Origin: Fulvivirga ligni
Lineage (GTDB): Bacteria; Bacteroidota; Bacteroidia; Cytophagales; Cyclobacteriaceae
Assembly (NCBI RefSeq): GCF_021389935.1
Contig: NZ_CP089979.1
Coordinates: 1,531,001 to 1,595,000 of the forward strand
Length of the DNA stretch: 64,000 nt
Reading direction: 5' to 3'
The notes under the pieces are model-generated. The model worked only from the letters and a program-made list of their open reading frames with translations, was not told the origin of the DNA and made no database searches. Below are positions 8,303 to 17,477 of the stretch, piece after piece. The stretch's first letter is position 1, and each line of letters begins with the position of its first letter. The translations under genes and the position numbers were made by a program.

Positions 8303-9826
8303 ATGTCTCTCTCAAAGATAAAATCAGCTTTAATATCAGTTTATTACAAAGATAATTTAGAGCCAATTGTAAAGCTTCTTCATGAAAATGGAGTGCAAAT
8401 ATTTTCTACTGGAGGAACTCAGAAATTCATTGAAGATTTAGGAGTAGAAGTAACACCTGTAGAAGACCTTACAAGTTACCCTTCTATTTTTGGAGGTAGA
8501 GTGAAAACTTTACATCCTAAAGTGTTTGGTGGTATCCTTCACAGAAGAGAGTTATCAGATGATGTAGAGCAGGCCAAAGAGTTTGAAATTCCATCTATTG
8601 ATTTAGTGATTGTAGATTTATATCCATTTGAAGAAACTGTGGCTTCAGGTGCTGGTGAGCAGGATATTATTGAAAAGATAGATATTGGTGGCATCTCCCT
8701 AATAAGAGCAGCAGCTAAAAACTTCAAAGATGTATTAATAGTGTCTTCTAGAGAGCAATATACTGATGTAGAAGAAGTACTTAAAGCCAATGGTTGTGCT
8801 ACTACGCTAGCAGACAGAAAGAAATTCGCAGCTAAGGCATTTGACATTAGTTCGCACTATGATTCAGCTATATTCAATTATTTCAATGCTGAAGAAGAAG
8901 TACCAAGCTTTAAACAAAGCTATAGAGAGAAGAAGACATTAAGATACGGAGAGAACCCTCACCAAAGAGGTGCTTTCTATGGCGATCTTTCAGCCATGCT
9001 AGAGCAGCTTAATGGTAAAGAGCTTTCTTACAATAATCTAGTAGATGTAGACGCGGCTGTTTCCTTAATGGAAGAATTTGACGATACCGCTTTTGCTATA
9101 TTAAAACATACTAACGCCTGTGGTGTAGCTACTGGCAGCTCCGTAAAAGAAGCGTACCAAAGAGCTTTCGCAGCGGATACGGTTTCCGCTTTTGGAGGCG
9201 TATTAATTACTAACAAGCCTGTGGATAAGGCAGCGGCTGAAGAGATGCATTCTCTATTCTTCGAAATCCTTATCGCACCTGACTTTACTGGTGAGGCATT
9301 AGAAGTGCTTACCCAGAAGAAGAATCGTATTTTGCTTAAGCAAACACAAAAGCTGAAAACAACTAAGCAATTCAAAACGTTGCTAAATGGAATTGTAGAG
9401 CAAGATAGAGATTTGAAAACTGATCAAATGGAAGATCTTAAATCCGTGACTAAAAAAGCGCCTACTGCTGAGGAGAAAGAATCACTTCTTTTCGCTAGCA
9501 AGGTGTGTAAACATACCAAGTCTAACACCATTGTTCTTGTAAAAGACGGTCAGTTATTGGCTAGTGGCGTTGGGCAAACATCCAGAGTAGATGCTCTGAA
9601 ACAAGCTATTGAAAAAGCTAAGTCTTTTAATTTTACCTTAGACGGAGCTGTGATGGCTTCTGATGCATTTTTCCCTTTTCCTGACTGTGTAGAGATAGCT
9701 AGTGGCGAAGGTATTAGTGCGGTAATACAACCAGGAGGTTCTATCAAAGATCAGGATTCAATAGATTTTTGTGATAATAATGACATGGCCATGGTATTTA
9801 CTGGCGTGCGTCATTTTAAACATTAA
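8303..9826 (+). CDS. purH: Bifunctional AICAR transformylase / IMP cyclohydrolase
   Basis: The 507-residue product carries out the last two steps to IMP. The N-terminal ~190 residues are the MGS-like IMP cyclohydrolase domain (FSTGGTQKFIEDLG, GGRVKTLHPKVFGGIL). The C-terminal part is the formyltransferase with RYGENPHQ and the catalytic KHTNACGVA (Lys-His). The end, with the GGSIKDQDSI segment, is also typical. Length is close to the E. coli enzyme (529), so it is complete. It follows purN and is followed by an A/T-rich hairpin before mreB. Confidence 0.97.
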   Translation: MSLSKIKSALISVYYKDNLEPIVKLLHENGVQIFSTGGTQKFIEDLGVEVTPVEDLTSYPSIFGGRVKTLHPKVFGGILHRRELSDDVEQAKEFEIPSIDLVIVDLYPFEETVASGAGEQDIIEKIDIGGISLIRAAAKNFKDVLIVSSREQYTDVEEVLKANGCATTLADRKKFAAKAFDISSHYDSAIFNYFNAEEEVPSFKQSYREKKTLRYGENPHQRGAFYGDLSAMLEQLNGKELSYNNLVDVDAAVSLMEEFDDTAFAILKHTNACGVATGSSVKEAYQRAFAADTVSAFGGVLITNKPVDKAAAEEMHSLFFEILIAPDFTGEALEVLTQKKNRILLKQTQKLKTTKQFKTLLNGIVEQDRDLKTDQMEDLKSVTKKAPTAEEKESLLFASKVCKHTKSNTIVLVKDGQLLASGVGQTSRVDALKQAIEKAKSFNFTLDGAVMASDAFFPFPDCVEIASGEGISAVIQPGGSIKDQDSIDFCDNNDMAMVFTGVRHFKH

Positions 9827-9829
9827 AAA

Positions 9830-9849
9830 AAACTTTATTTATAAAGTTT
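9830..9849 (+). terminator. A/T-rich hairpin between purH and mreB
   Basis: AAACTTTA (9830-9837) pairs with TAAAGTTT (9842-9849) around a four-base loop, five bases after the purH stop. It is weak (one G-C pair per arm) and has no T run, so it is at best a poor terminator. Confidence 0.3.
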
Positions 9850-9910
9850 AAATGAAACAAATTTGTAAATTTCAAGCTTATTCGTAAGCCTAACCTATTG
9901 AAGACACGAC

Positions 9911-10936
9911 ATGGGATTGTTCGATATTTTTTCAAGTGATATAGCCATAGACCTTGGAACAGCTAACACACTAATCATTCACAAGGATAAAATTGTAGTA
10001 GATGAGCCATCTATAATAGCCATAGATAAGAATACTAATAAAGTATTGGCTATAGGTAGGGAAGCCATGCAAATGCATGAAAAGACTCACGAAAATATAA
10101 AAACTATTCGTCCACTTAAAGATGGTGTAATCGCAGATTTCCATGCTGCAGAGCACATGATCAGAGGGATGATTAAGATGATCGATAGCGGTAAGAAGTT
10201 TTTCCCAGCTTCTCACAGAATGGTTATTTGTATTCCTTCAGGCATTACGGAAGTTGAAAAAAGAGCGGTAAGAGACTCCGCAGAACATGCTGGTGCTAAG
10301 GAAGTTTACATGATTCACGAGCCAATTGCGGCAGCCATTGGTATTGGTATCGATATAGAACAACCTGTTGGATCCATGATCGTTGACATCGGTGGTGGTA
10401 CTACAGAGATTGCGGTAATAGCACTTAGTGGTATTGTGTGTGATCAGTCTATCCGTGTAGCAGGTGATACTTTTAACAGAGACATCCTTGATTATATGCG
10501 TAGACAGCATAACCTTCTTATAGGTGAGCGTTCTGCTGAGAAAGTTAAAATTGAGGTAGGATCAGCATTAACGGAGCTGGATGACGGCCCTGAAGACTAC
10601 GAAATCAGAGGTAGAGATTTAATGACTGGTATCCCTAAAGTAATAAAGATTTCTTACTCAGAAATTGCTTTCGCTTTAGATAAATCAGTTTCTAAAATTG
10701 AAGAAGCTGTGCTTAAAGCATTAGAGATTTCACCTCCCGAATTATCTGCAGATATTTATGACAATGGTATTCACCTTACTGGTGGAGGAGCTTTGCTTAG
10801 AGGGCTGGATAAGAGACTGGCACTGAAAACTAAGTTGCCAATTCACGTGGCTGAAGATCCATTAAGAGCAGTTGTAAGAGGTACAGGTCAATCTTTGAAG
10901 AACCTGAACTCTTTCAAAGCAGTGCTTATGACCTAA
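9911..10936 (+). CDS. mreB: Rod shape-determining actin homologue MreB
   Basis: The 341-residue product is a bacterial actin that forms membrane-bound filaments and positions the cell-wall elongation machinery. It has the actin-fold nucleotide motifs: IDLGTANT (13-19) for phosphate 1, DIGGGTTEIAV for phosphate 2, and LTGGGALLRG for adenosine binding. The first residues (MGLFDIF) form the short amphipathic membrane-binding end. It begins the operon mreB-mreC-mreD-mrdA-rodA, the usual elongasome order, showing that the organism is rod-shaped or filamentous. Confidence 0.98.
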   Translation: MGLFDIFSSDIAIDLGTANTLIIHKDKIVVDEPSIIAIDKNTNKVLAIGREAMQMHEKTHENIKTIRPLKDGVIADFHAAEHMIRGMIKMIDSGKKFFPASHRMVICIPSGITEVEKRAVRDSAEHAGAKEVYMIHEPIAAAIGIGIDIEQPVGSMIVDIGGGTTEIAVIALSGIVCDQSIRVAGDTFNRDILDYMRRQHNLLIGERSAEKVKIEVGSALTELDDGPEDYEIRGRDLMTGIPKVIKISYSEIAFALDKSVSKIEEAVLKALEISPPELSADIYDNGIHLTGGGALLRGLDKRLALKTKLPIHVAEDPLRAVVRGTGQSLKNLNSFKAVLMT

Positions 10937-10994
10937 GCGCGGGTTGATAGTTGGCTACTGTTAAATTTTTTAAGATTGAATCAATTCCGGATAA

Positions 10995-11882
10995 ATGCAG
11001 AGACTGTTTCTGTTTCTATATCAGTATAGAGCCTTTTTATTATTCCTGTTTCTGGAATTAGTTTGTGTATGGTTAATAGTCCAAAATAACGCGTATCAGG
11101 GAGCCGGTTTTTTTAATTCATCCAATAGAATAGCAGGAAATTTTCTGCAGTCTTCAGATAACGTTTCTGATTATTTTAATCTAACACATGTAAATAAAAG
11201 CCTGGCAGATGAAAATGCCAGGTTAAAACAGAGACTGGAAACATTAAATAGAAAGGTGCAATACCTTTCTTCTGATACGCTTCAAAGCAATGATTCTACT
11301 TTTTCTGTAACCTCAGATTCCATAAAAACAGATACTACAGAGTGGCAGAAGTACAGATTTATCAGTGCTAAGGTCATCAATAACTCTGTTCGTAATTTCA
11401 ATAACTATATTACTATCAATAAAGGTGTGTCTGATGGTATAGAGCCTGATATGGCCGTAATTGGTAACGACGGCATTGTGGGGAAGGTAAAAACTGCCTC
11501 TGAGCATTTTGCCGTAATCACCTCGTTTTTACACAGTGATATGCAGGTATCTTCGAAAGTAAAAAGTACGGGAGATCTCTGTACTGCCAAATGGCCCGGA
11601 AATGATCCCTATCATGCAGACCTTATGTTTGTGCCGCGCCATGTACAAATAAATGTTGGAGACACCATTATTACTTCAGGCTTTAATGCTATTTTCCCTG
11701 AAGGTATAGATGTGGGTATTGTGAGCAATGTAGATATCACTGAAGACGCCCTTTTCTATAATGTTAAAATTGATTTGGCCAGTGATTTTAATGAGATCGG
11801 TTATGTGTATCTTATTAAAAATGAGTTAAAGGCCGAGCAAGATTCTGTTCAACAAGAAGTGCAAAAACTATATGCTCAATAA
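10995..11882 (+). CDS. mreC: Rod shape-determining protein MreC
   Basis: The 295-residue product has one N-terminal membrane helix (about 11-29), a coiled coil (about 65-95, LADENARLKQRLETLN) and a periplasmic double beta-barrel domain with the family's GISDG-like turn (NKGVSDGIEPDMAVIG) and GDTIITSGFNAIFPEGI. MreC links MreB filaments to PBP2 in the periplasm. Its 3' end overlaps mreD by 11 bases, implying coupled translation. Confidence 0.95.
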   Translation: MQRLFLFLYQYRAFLLFLFLELVCVWLIVQNNAYQGAGFFNSSNRIAGNFLQSSDNVSDYFNLTHVNKSLADENARLKQRLETLNRKVQYLSSDTLQSNDSTFSVTSDSIKTDTTEWQKYRFISAKVINNSVRNFNNYITINKGVSDGIEPDMAVIGNDGIVGKVKTASEHFAVITSFLHSDMQVSSKVKSTGDLCTAKWPGNDPYHADLMFVPRHVQINVGDTIITSGFNAIFPEGIDVGIVSNVDITEDALFYNVKIDLASDFNEIGYVYLIKNELKAEQDSVQQEVQKLYAQ

Positions 11883-12393
11883 GAGAATAATTATACAGGC
11901 CATTTCATTTGTTCTTTACCTGTTGGTACAAGCCCTCTTATTAAAGAATGTAGTTCTTTTTGATAAAGCCTTTTGCTTTTTATACGTAGCCTTCTTACTG
12001 GTATTACCCGTGGAAACCAAGGTTTTATCTTTAATGGTCATAGGTTTTATAACCGGATTTATTTTAGATATTTTTTATGACAGTTTGGGAATTCATGCTG
12101 CCGCCTGTGTGTTTATAATGTTTGTTAGGAATTACTGGTTAAACTTGCTTACACCGCAGGGAGGTTATGATTCTGGAACGGTACCTATTATTAAATCTAA
12201 TGGTCTTAGGTGGTTTACATCTTATGCGCTGCCTTTGATATTTTTACATCATTGCGTATTGTTCTTTTTAGAATCTTGGGGTTTTAATCTTTTCGGTTTC
12301 ACCTTATCTAAAGCTTTTTTTAGTACTGGCTTTACCTTCCTGGTTGTGCTTATAACTCAGTATCTTTTTTATAATAAGAAAAGGTCATTATGA
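11872..12393 (+). CDS. mreD: Rod shape-determining protein MreD
   Basis: The 173-residue product has about five transmembrane helices. MreD is poorly conserved; the call rests on size, topology, the GFITGFILDIFYDSLGIHA segment typical of the family, and its place between mreC and mrdA. It overlaps mreC by 11 bases and mrdA by 4 bases (ATGA junction). It is thought to balance MreC action on PBP2 in the inner membrane. Confidence 0.88.
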   Translation: MLNKRIIIQAISFVLYLLVQALLLKNVVLFDKAFCFLYVAFLLVLPVETKVLSLMVIGFITGFILDIFYDSLGIHAAACVFIMFVRNYWLNLLTPQGGYDSGTVPIIKSNGLRWFTSYALPLIFLHHCVLFFLESWGFNLFGFTLSKAFFSTGFTFLVVLITQYLFYNKKRSL

Positions 12394-14201
12394 ACGAATC
12401 GCGAAAGAATATTATCCAATTAGTAATTATAGCTGTTGCGGTAATTTTTTTGGTGAAGCTATTTTCCATCCAGGTGCTGGATGATACATATGCGCAGGCA
12501 GCTACAAGTAACATCATCCAAAAGGTGGTGGAATATCCTTACCGTGGCACCATTAAAGATAGAAATGGTAAGCTTATAGTATTTAATACGCCACAGTTCG
12601 ATTTGGTGGTGACGCCAAAAGAGGTAAAGCAGTTAGATACCGCGAAATTTTGCGAGCTTTTTGAGCTTACCAAAGAGGAACTCAAAGAAAAATATCAAAC
12701 ACTTAGAAAAACAAGAGGCTATTCTTACGTAAAGCCAAATGCATTTATTAAGCAGCTTTCTGAGGCAGATTTGGCCAGAATACAAGATTATCTCATAGAT
12801 TTCCCTGGTTTTGATATTCAGGCCAGAACCACCAGGGCTTACACTTATCCTGTTATGGCTAATGCCTTAGGATATGTAAGTGAGGTAAATAAAAGACAGT
12901 TGGATAGAGATACCGCCGGCTACTACAGACAAGGTGACTACATCGGTCAAAGTGGGCTGGAGTCTTACTATGAAAATCAGCTAAGAGGTAAGCGGGGTGT
13001 TAAATACAAAAAGAAAAACGTTAGAGGTATCGAAATGGGAGATTTCGAAGATGGTAGATTTGATACCCTGGCAGTAAGAGGTGAAAACCTGATCACCACC
13101 ATAGATATTGAGCTTCAGCGATATGGTGAGGAGCTCATGGATGGAAAGGCGGGCAGTATAGTTGCCATTGAGCCGTCTACCGGCGAAATACTCTCCATTG
13201 TTTCCGGGCCTACTTATGATCCGGCAGATCTTACCGGTAAGAGCTACAGTAAAAACTTTTACAGGATCAGTTCAGATAGTTTAAATCCTTTATTCAACAG
13301 ACCGTTGATGGCTCAATATAGGCCGGGTTCTATCTTTAAAATTATTCAAGCCATGGTAGGCTTGCAAGAAGGAGTCATTAACAAGCAAACCTATATTCCT
13401 TGTGTAATGTACCCGATGAAGTGTCACTACCACGGTCCGGGAGAGACATTGGTTGGTGCTATTACTCACTCTTGTAATCCTTATTTTTATAATGTTATGA
13501 AAAGAATGGTGAATCAGGATGTTTCTGAAGACCCGTTTGAAGATACTCGGATAGGCCTTAAAAAATGGAATGAATATATTGAAAGCTTTGGTTTAGGATC
13601 TCCGCTAGGCATAGATCTGCCGAATGAAAAGAGTGGAATGGTGCCAAGTGTGGCCTACTATGATAGAGCTTATGGTGGCCGGCCATGGAAGTATTCAAAC
13701 ATTTATTCGATAGCTATTGGCGAAGGTGAAAACCTTGTAGTGCCTATTCAAATGGCCAATTTCGCAGCTTTGGTAGCCAATAGAGGTTATTATTATATTC
13801 CTCATTTAGTAAAATCTGTAGGCGATAGCGGAGAGCCACTAGCCAGGTTTACAGAAAAACATCAAACCATGGTAGATAGTAAATATTTTGATATCGCTGT
13901 GGAGGCCATGTCTAATGTGGTAAAAGAAGGTACCGGGCAGTATAGAGCAAAATTGAAAGATATAGAAGTGTGTGGTAAAACAGGAACAGTACAGAATGAT
14001 CCTTTGCCAGATCACTCAGTTTTCATTGCTTTTGCACCAAGAGATAATCCGAAAATTGCGGTGTCAGTGTATGTGGAGGATGCCGGACAGGGTGCCAGGG
14101 CAGCAGCTTCTATTGCAAGCCTAATGATAGAAAAATATTTGCTTGGAGGTACTGAGAGACCTCAGATTGAAGCATATGTTAAAAAAGGAGATTTTTTATA
14201 G
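12390..14201 (+). CDS. mrdA: Penicillin-binding protein 2 (elongation transpeptidase)
   Basis: The 603-residue product is a class B PBP that crosslinks lateral peptidoglycan together with RodA. An N-terminal membrane helix is followed by the dimerisation (pedestal) domain and the transpeptidase domain. Active-site motifs are intact: S314-I-F-K317 (SxxK), S361-C-N363 (SxN) and K530-T-G532 (KTG). The start overlaps mreD by 4 bases and the stop shares one base with the rodA GTG start, so the three are translationally coupled. It is the expected target of mecillinam-type beta-lactams. Confidence 0.97.
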   Translation: MNESRKNIIQLVIIAVAVIFLVKLFSIQVLDDTYAQAATSNIIQKVVEYPYRGTIKDRNGKLIVFNTPQFDLVVTPKEVKQLDTAKFCELFELTKEELKEKYQTLRKTRGYSYVKPNAFIKQLSEADLARIQDYLIDFPGFDIQARTTRAYTYPVMANALGYVSEVNKRQLDRDTAGYYRQGDYIGQSGLESYYENQLRGKRGVKYKKKNVRGIEMGDFEDGRFDTLAVRGENLITTIDIELQRYGEELMDGKAGSIVAIEPSTGEILSIVSGPTYDPADLTGKSYSKNFYRISSDSLNPLFNRPLMAQYRPGSIFKIIQAMVGLQEGVINKQTYIPCVMYPMKCHYHGPGETLVGAITHSCNPYFYNVMKRMVNQDVSEDPFEDTRIGLKKWNEYIESFGLGSPLGIDLPNEKSGMVPSVAYYDRAYGGRPWKYSNIYSIAIGEGENLVVPIQMANFAALVANRGYYYIPHLVKSVGDSGEPLARFTEKHQTMVDSKYFDIAVEAMSNVVKEGTGQYRAKLKDIEVCGKTGTVQNDPLPDHSVFIAFAPRDNPKIAVSVYVEDAGQGARAAASIASLMIEKYLLGGTERPQIEAYVKKGDFL

Positions 14202-15475
14202 TGAGACGCGGAGACAGTATAGTTAGTAAAATTGATTGGCTTACAATTCTATTATTTTTTCTGATTGTAATGTTGGGCTGGCTTAATATTTACGCTGCTG
14301 TTTATGATGAAAACGCAGCTCAGAATATTTTCAGCATGTCTCTCAATAGTGGTCGTCAGCTAATCTTTATTGGTGTTATTATAGTGCTTATTATAGTCAT
14401 GCTGGTGGTAGACTTTAAGTTTTATGACACCTTTGCTTTTGCCATTTATGGCCTCATTGTCTTCCTGCTGATATTTATTTTACTCTTTGGTAGGGAAGTG
14501 GCCGGTTCCAAATCGTGGTTTGAAATTGGGGCGTTTCGCTTTCAGCCGTCAGAGTTTGCCAAGTTTGCTACCTGCCTAGCTGTAGCAAAATTCATAGGTG
14601 GCACCAGTGGCTTTCGTATGGATCAGCTAAAAAATCAGATCACTCTATTTGCCATGATTGGTTTGCCAGCTGTACTTATTATCCTTCAGGGTGATACGGG
14701 TACAGCATTGGTTTATTCGGTCTTTATTTTAGTGTTTTTCAGAGAAGGTATGGCGCCAACTCTTTTGATATTGGGCGTTTCTGCCGCTGTTATATTCATA
14801 CTAACCCTTTTGGTGGAAAATCATTGGTATTTGTATGGGGGAATTGGCCTTATAGCAGGTGCGGTCATACTGTTTGGTAGAAGAAGTACCAAGAGAATTA
14901 TATTGGTAGTAGGTGGTGCTTTAACCATTATGTTGGTGATAATAAGTGTGGATTATGTAGTTTCCAACATTCTAAAACCTCACCAGCAGAACCGTGTAAA
15001 AGCATTTATTAACCCAGATGCCGATCCGCTTGGTTATGGCTGGAATGTGACCCAATCTAAAATTGCCATAGGTAGTGGTGGTGCTGTAGGTAAGGGCTTT
15101 CTAAAAGGAACCCAAACCAAGTTTGACTTCGTGCCGGAGCAGAGTACCGATTTTATTTTCTGTACCATCGCTGAGGAACATGGTTGGCTGGGTAGCTTTG
15201 TAATTATAGGGCTGTTCGTTACCTTACTATTGCGGCTAATATTCATTGCCGAAAGACAAAAATGGAGGTTAGCCAGAGTATATGGGTACAGTGTAGCCTG
15301 TATATTGTTCTTTCATTTCGCAGTAAACATTGGCATGACCATCGGTCTGTTTCCTGTTATAGGTATACCATTACCCATGTTTAGCTACGGAGGTTCTTCC
15401 CTTATAGGATTTACAGTGCTTATTTTTATCTTGATAAAGCTAGATGCACACAGGGGGCAGGTGCTGGTGCACTAG
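14201..15475 (+). CDS. rodA: Peptidoglycan glycosyltransferase RodA
   Basis: The 424-residue SEDS-family membrane protein polymerises lipid II into glycan strands during cell elongation, partnered with PBP2. It has ten or so membrane helices, the RFQPSEFAKFA motif, the large extracellular loop and the C-terminal GIPLPMFSYGGSS motif. The start is a GTG overlapping the mrdA stop. The stop TAG shares the palindrome CTAG with the stop of the convergent gene that follows. Length exceeds E. coli RodA (370), mostly by extra residues in the middle loops and helices, as in other Bacteroidota. Confidence 0.96.
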   Translation: MRRGDSIVSKIDWLTILLFFLIVMLGWLNIYAAVYDENAAQNIFSMSLNSGRQLIFIGVIIVLIIVMLVVDFKFYDTFAFAIYGLIVFLLIFILLFGREVAGSKSWFEIGAFRFQPSEFAKFATCLAVAKFIGGTSGFRMDQLKNQITLFAMIGLPAVLIILQGDTGTALVYSVFILVFFREGMAPTLLILGVSAAVIFILTLLVENHWYLYGGIGLIAGAVILFGRRSTKRIILVVGGALTIMLVIISVDYVVSNILKPHQQNRVKAFINPDADPLGYGWNVTQSKIAIGSGGAVGKGFLKGTQTKFDFVPEQSTDFIFCTIAEEHGWLGSFVIIGLFVTLLLRLIFIAERQKWRLARVYGYSVACILFFHFAVNIGMTIGLFPVIGIPLPMFSYGGSSLIGFTVLIFILIKLDAHRGQVLVH

Positions 15476-16467
15476 TTTAGGCGCTTGCTTACAATTTCCA
15501 TAAACTCTTCGTGCTCTTCACTTTCCTTGTCCCAGAAAGGGTAGTTTTCTGAAAGGTATTCTTCAGCTTCTCGCTTGTTTTTAAGTCTTTCCAGATCATC
15601 TACGGTCTGGTTAAACGACTCCTCATCTCCAGCAAATAAAGTGTTGATGAACATAAAGCGCTGATTAATGCTAATGCTCTTTCTTATGCTTTCTATTTTC
15701 TGATTCCTGTGTACATCGGCTATGGTCGGTCGCTTTTCTGAATGCTGATCATTCAAAATGTTCTTAGGAGACTCAAAACGGCTGTTGATCTGTACGTTAG
15801 GTTGAGTAGATTTTACTTCCGGCTGATAGTTTTTAGATGATCCGTAAATCATGTCTTCGCTCAGCGGTGCTATCTTTGAGAAAGCTTCAATATAACCTTC
15901 TACATCTTCGGGCTCCTGAGTAGAATCAAAGGCCTCGTTTAATAATTTTGAAGCTTCTTCCTTAGATATTTTATCTAAACCATTTTCTTCTGCCTTCTCG
16001 ATCAGCTTTAATAAAAGATCCTGATTGATTTTTACATACTTAGCTATTCGCTTCAGATCTTTAATAGAAATTTTGTTCGCCTTAGGATCATGGATCAAAT
16101 GCATGTAATAATCATAAGGGGAGAATATAAGCAGAATAGTTTCCTGCGTAGCCTGTAATAAAAGAGGCTTGAAGTTTTCTTGGGTTATGGCAATATTTCT
16201 GGAGAGGATGTTCATAAATTCTTTCTGAGCTTCCTTCACTTCCGGAGCGTCATAGTTGAAATATGGACTCTGAATTTTACTGGTTTCTTTCCTCCAGGCG
16301 TTTAGTAAATTTTTCATAACGAAAAGGTTTACTTGTCTTATTTCCTGTAACTCAAGGATTTCAGACCCAGTTATAACTTCGTTATGGGCAAAATGCTCAT
16401 TAACCAGTTTATCACAAAAGTCATTACTATATCTTTTTATTCCCTCTTGGTTTAGATTATTTTCCAT
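15472..16467 (-). CDS. Bacteroidota conserved protein of unknown function
   Basis: The product is 331 residues, soluble, mostly helical and charged, with no signal peptide or membrane segment. The C-terminal ~65 residues (SINQRFMFINTLF ... YPFWDKESEEHEEFMEIV) resemble a module I recall from many Bacteroidota hypothetical proteins, in which an IGINDRFLFI-like helix is followed by a FNGD-like turn and a W-D-containing helix. The middle (about 215-260) is low-complexity and probably disordered. The function is not known. It is convergent with rodA and divergent from the ferredoxin gene, with only 48 bases in between. Confidence 0.75.
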   Translation of the reverse strand: MENNLNQEGIKRYSNDFCDKLVNEHFAHNEVITGSEILELQEIRQVNLFVMKNLLNAWRKETSKIQSPYFNYDAPEVKEAQKEFMNILSRNIAITQENFKPLLLQATQETILLIFSPYDYYMHLIHDPKANKISIKDLKRIAKYVKINQDLLLKLIEKAEENGLDKISKEEASKLLNEAFDSTQEPEDVEGYIEAFSKIAPLSEDMIYGSSKNYQPEVKSTQPNVQINSRFESPKNILNDQHSEKRPTIADVHRNQKIESIRKSISINQRFMFINTLFAGDEESFNQTVDDLERLKNKREAEEYLSENYPFWDKESEEHEEFMEIVSKRLN

Positions 16468-16515
16468 ACTTTTAAAAAATCGCTTTAAACATTTTGCCCT
16501 ATAAAGTTAAGAAAT

Positions 16516-16842
16516 ATGCCTAAGATCGTCATCAAAAATCTAGGTGATAAGGTTATCAATACTAACGCAACAGATAAATCAGTGTTAAGCATCCTGCAAG
16601 AAAATTATCAGGACTGGATGCATGCATGTGGAGGCAAAGGCCGATGTACCTCATGCCGAATGATTGTGAAAGAAGGAATGAGTAATCTGTCTGAGCTAAA
16701 TATTCATGAGCAGCGATACAGGGAAAAAAATGCCTTGCAGGAAGATGAAAGACTTACCTGTCAGTCCGTTTTGCAGGACGGTGAGATAATTATAGAGGTC
16801 CCAGCGCCAACTAAATTACCACATTTGACTTATTCATATTAA
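16516..16842 (+). CDS. 2Fe-2S ferredoxin
   Basis: The 108-residue product is a plant/adrenodoxin-fold [2Fe-2S] ferredoxin. The four cluster cysteines are C38, C44, C47 and C82 (CX5CX2C ... C). It is a small cytoplasmic electron carrier; no partner reductase or oxygenase is adjacent, so its electron acceptor is unknown. It starts 48 bases from the divergent unknown gene and is followed by tdk after 40 bases. Confidence 0.9.
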   Translation: MPKIVIKNLGDKVINTNATDKSVLSILQENYQDWMHACGGKGRCTSCRMIVKEGMSNLSELNIHEQRYREKNALQEDERLTCQSVLQDGEIIIEVPAPTKLPHLTYSY

Positions 16843-16882
16843 CTATAAAAGCTTTTTCAACTTGAATTCTTAATTTTGAAGT

Positions 16883-17476
16883 ATGTTTATTGAGCCTAAT
16901 TTTGGAAGAGTAAAAAGAACCGGTTGGATTGAGGTTATTTGTGGTTGCATGTTTTCTGGCAAAACGGAAGAACTGATAAGAAGGCTCAACCGATCTATCA
17001 TTGCCGGACAGAAAGTAGAAATTTTCAAGCCTACCATAGATAAAAGATACCATGATGAAGACGTGGTTTCTCATAATAGTACAGCCATAAGAAGTACGCC
17101 GGTGGACTTCGCCAGTGATATCATACTCATGGCCGGTAACTGCGATGTGGTGGGAGTAGATGAGGCTCAATTCTTTGATGATGAGATAGTTAATGTTTGC
17201 AATACTTTGGCTAACACTGGCAAGCGAGTAATTGTAGCTGGTCTGGATATGGATTTTGAAGGTAAGCCTTTTGGGCCTATGCCTAATTTGTTGGCCGTAG
17301 CCGAGTTTGTGACTAAAGTGCATGCTATATGTGCTTCAACCGGTGAGTTGGCTTCTTATTCTTTTCGCCTGGCTGATGAAACTGGAAAGGTTCTATTAGG
17401 GCAAAAGCAAGAATATGAAGCACGAAGCAGAGCCAGCTTTTTTGAAGGCATGAAAAGTAAAAAGGATCAAAAATAA
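16883..17476 (+). CDS. tdk: Thymidine kinase (type II)
   Basis: The 197-residue product phosphorylates thymidine to dTMP in the salvage pathway. It has the Walker A loop GCMFSGKT at about 21-28 and the Walker B-like VDEAQFF. In the usual type II fold a lasso domain is held by a four-cysteine zinc site. Here the first pair is reduced to one cysteine (HAICASTG) and the late CxxC/H is replaced (YEARSRASF), so no structural zinc is expected. I recall the same in other Bacteroidota Tdk proteins. It is followed by porZ after one base. Confidence 0.95.
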   Translation: MFIEPNFGRVKRTGWIEVICGCMFSGKTEELIRRLNRSIIAGQKVEIFKPTIDKRYHDEDVVSHNSTAIRSTPVDFASDIILMAGNCDVVGVDEAQFFDDEIVNVCNTLANTGKRVIVAGLDMDFEGKPFGPMPNLLAVAEFVTKVHAICASTGELASYSFRLADETGKVLLGQKQEYEARSRASFFEGMKSKKDQK

Positions 17477-17477
17477 T

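Noticed and set aside
9971-10510. Minus-strand open frames inside mreB
   Set aside because: They lie wholly within the well-conserved mreB frame and encode Cys/His/Tyr-rich sequences with no recognisable domain, so they are antisense shadows.
16871-16878. TAATTTTG box before tdk as a promoter
   Set aside because: It matches TAnnTTTG but ends 4 bases before the start codon, so transcription would begin inside the gene. The N-terminus MFIEPNFG matches other Bacteroidota Tdk starts, so the box is probably chance.
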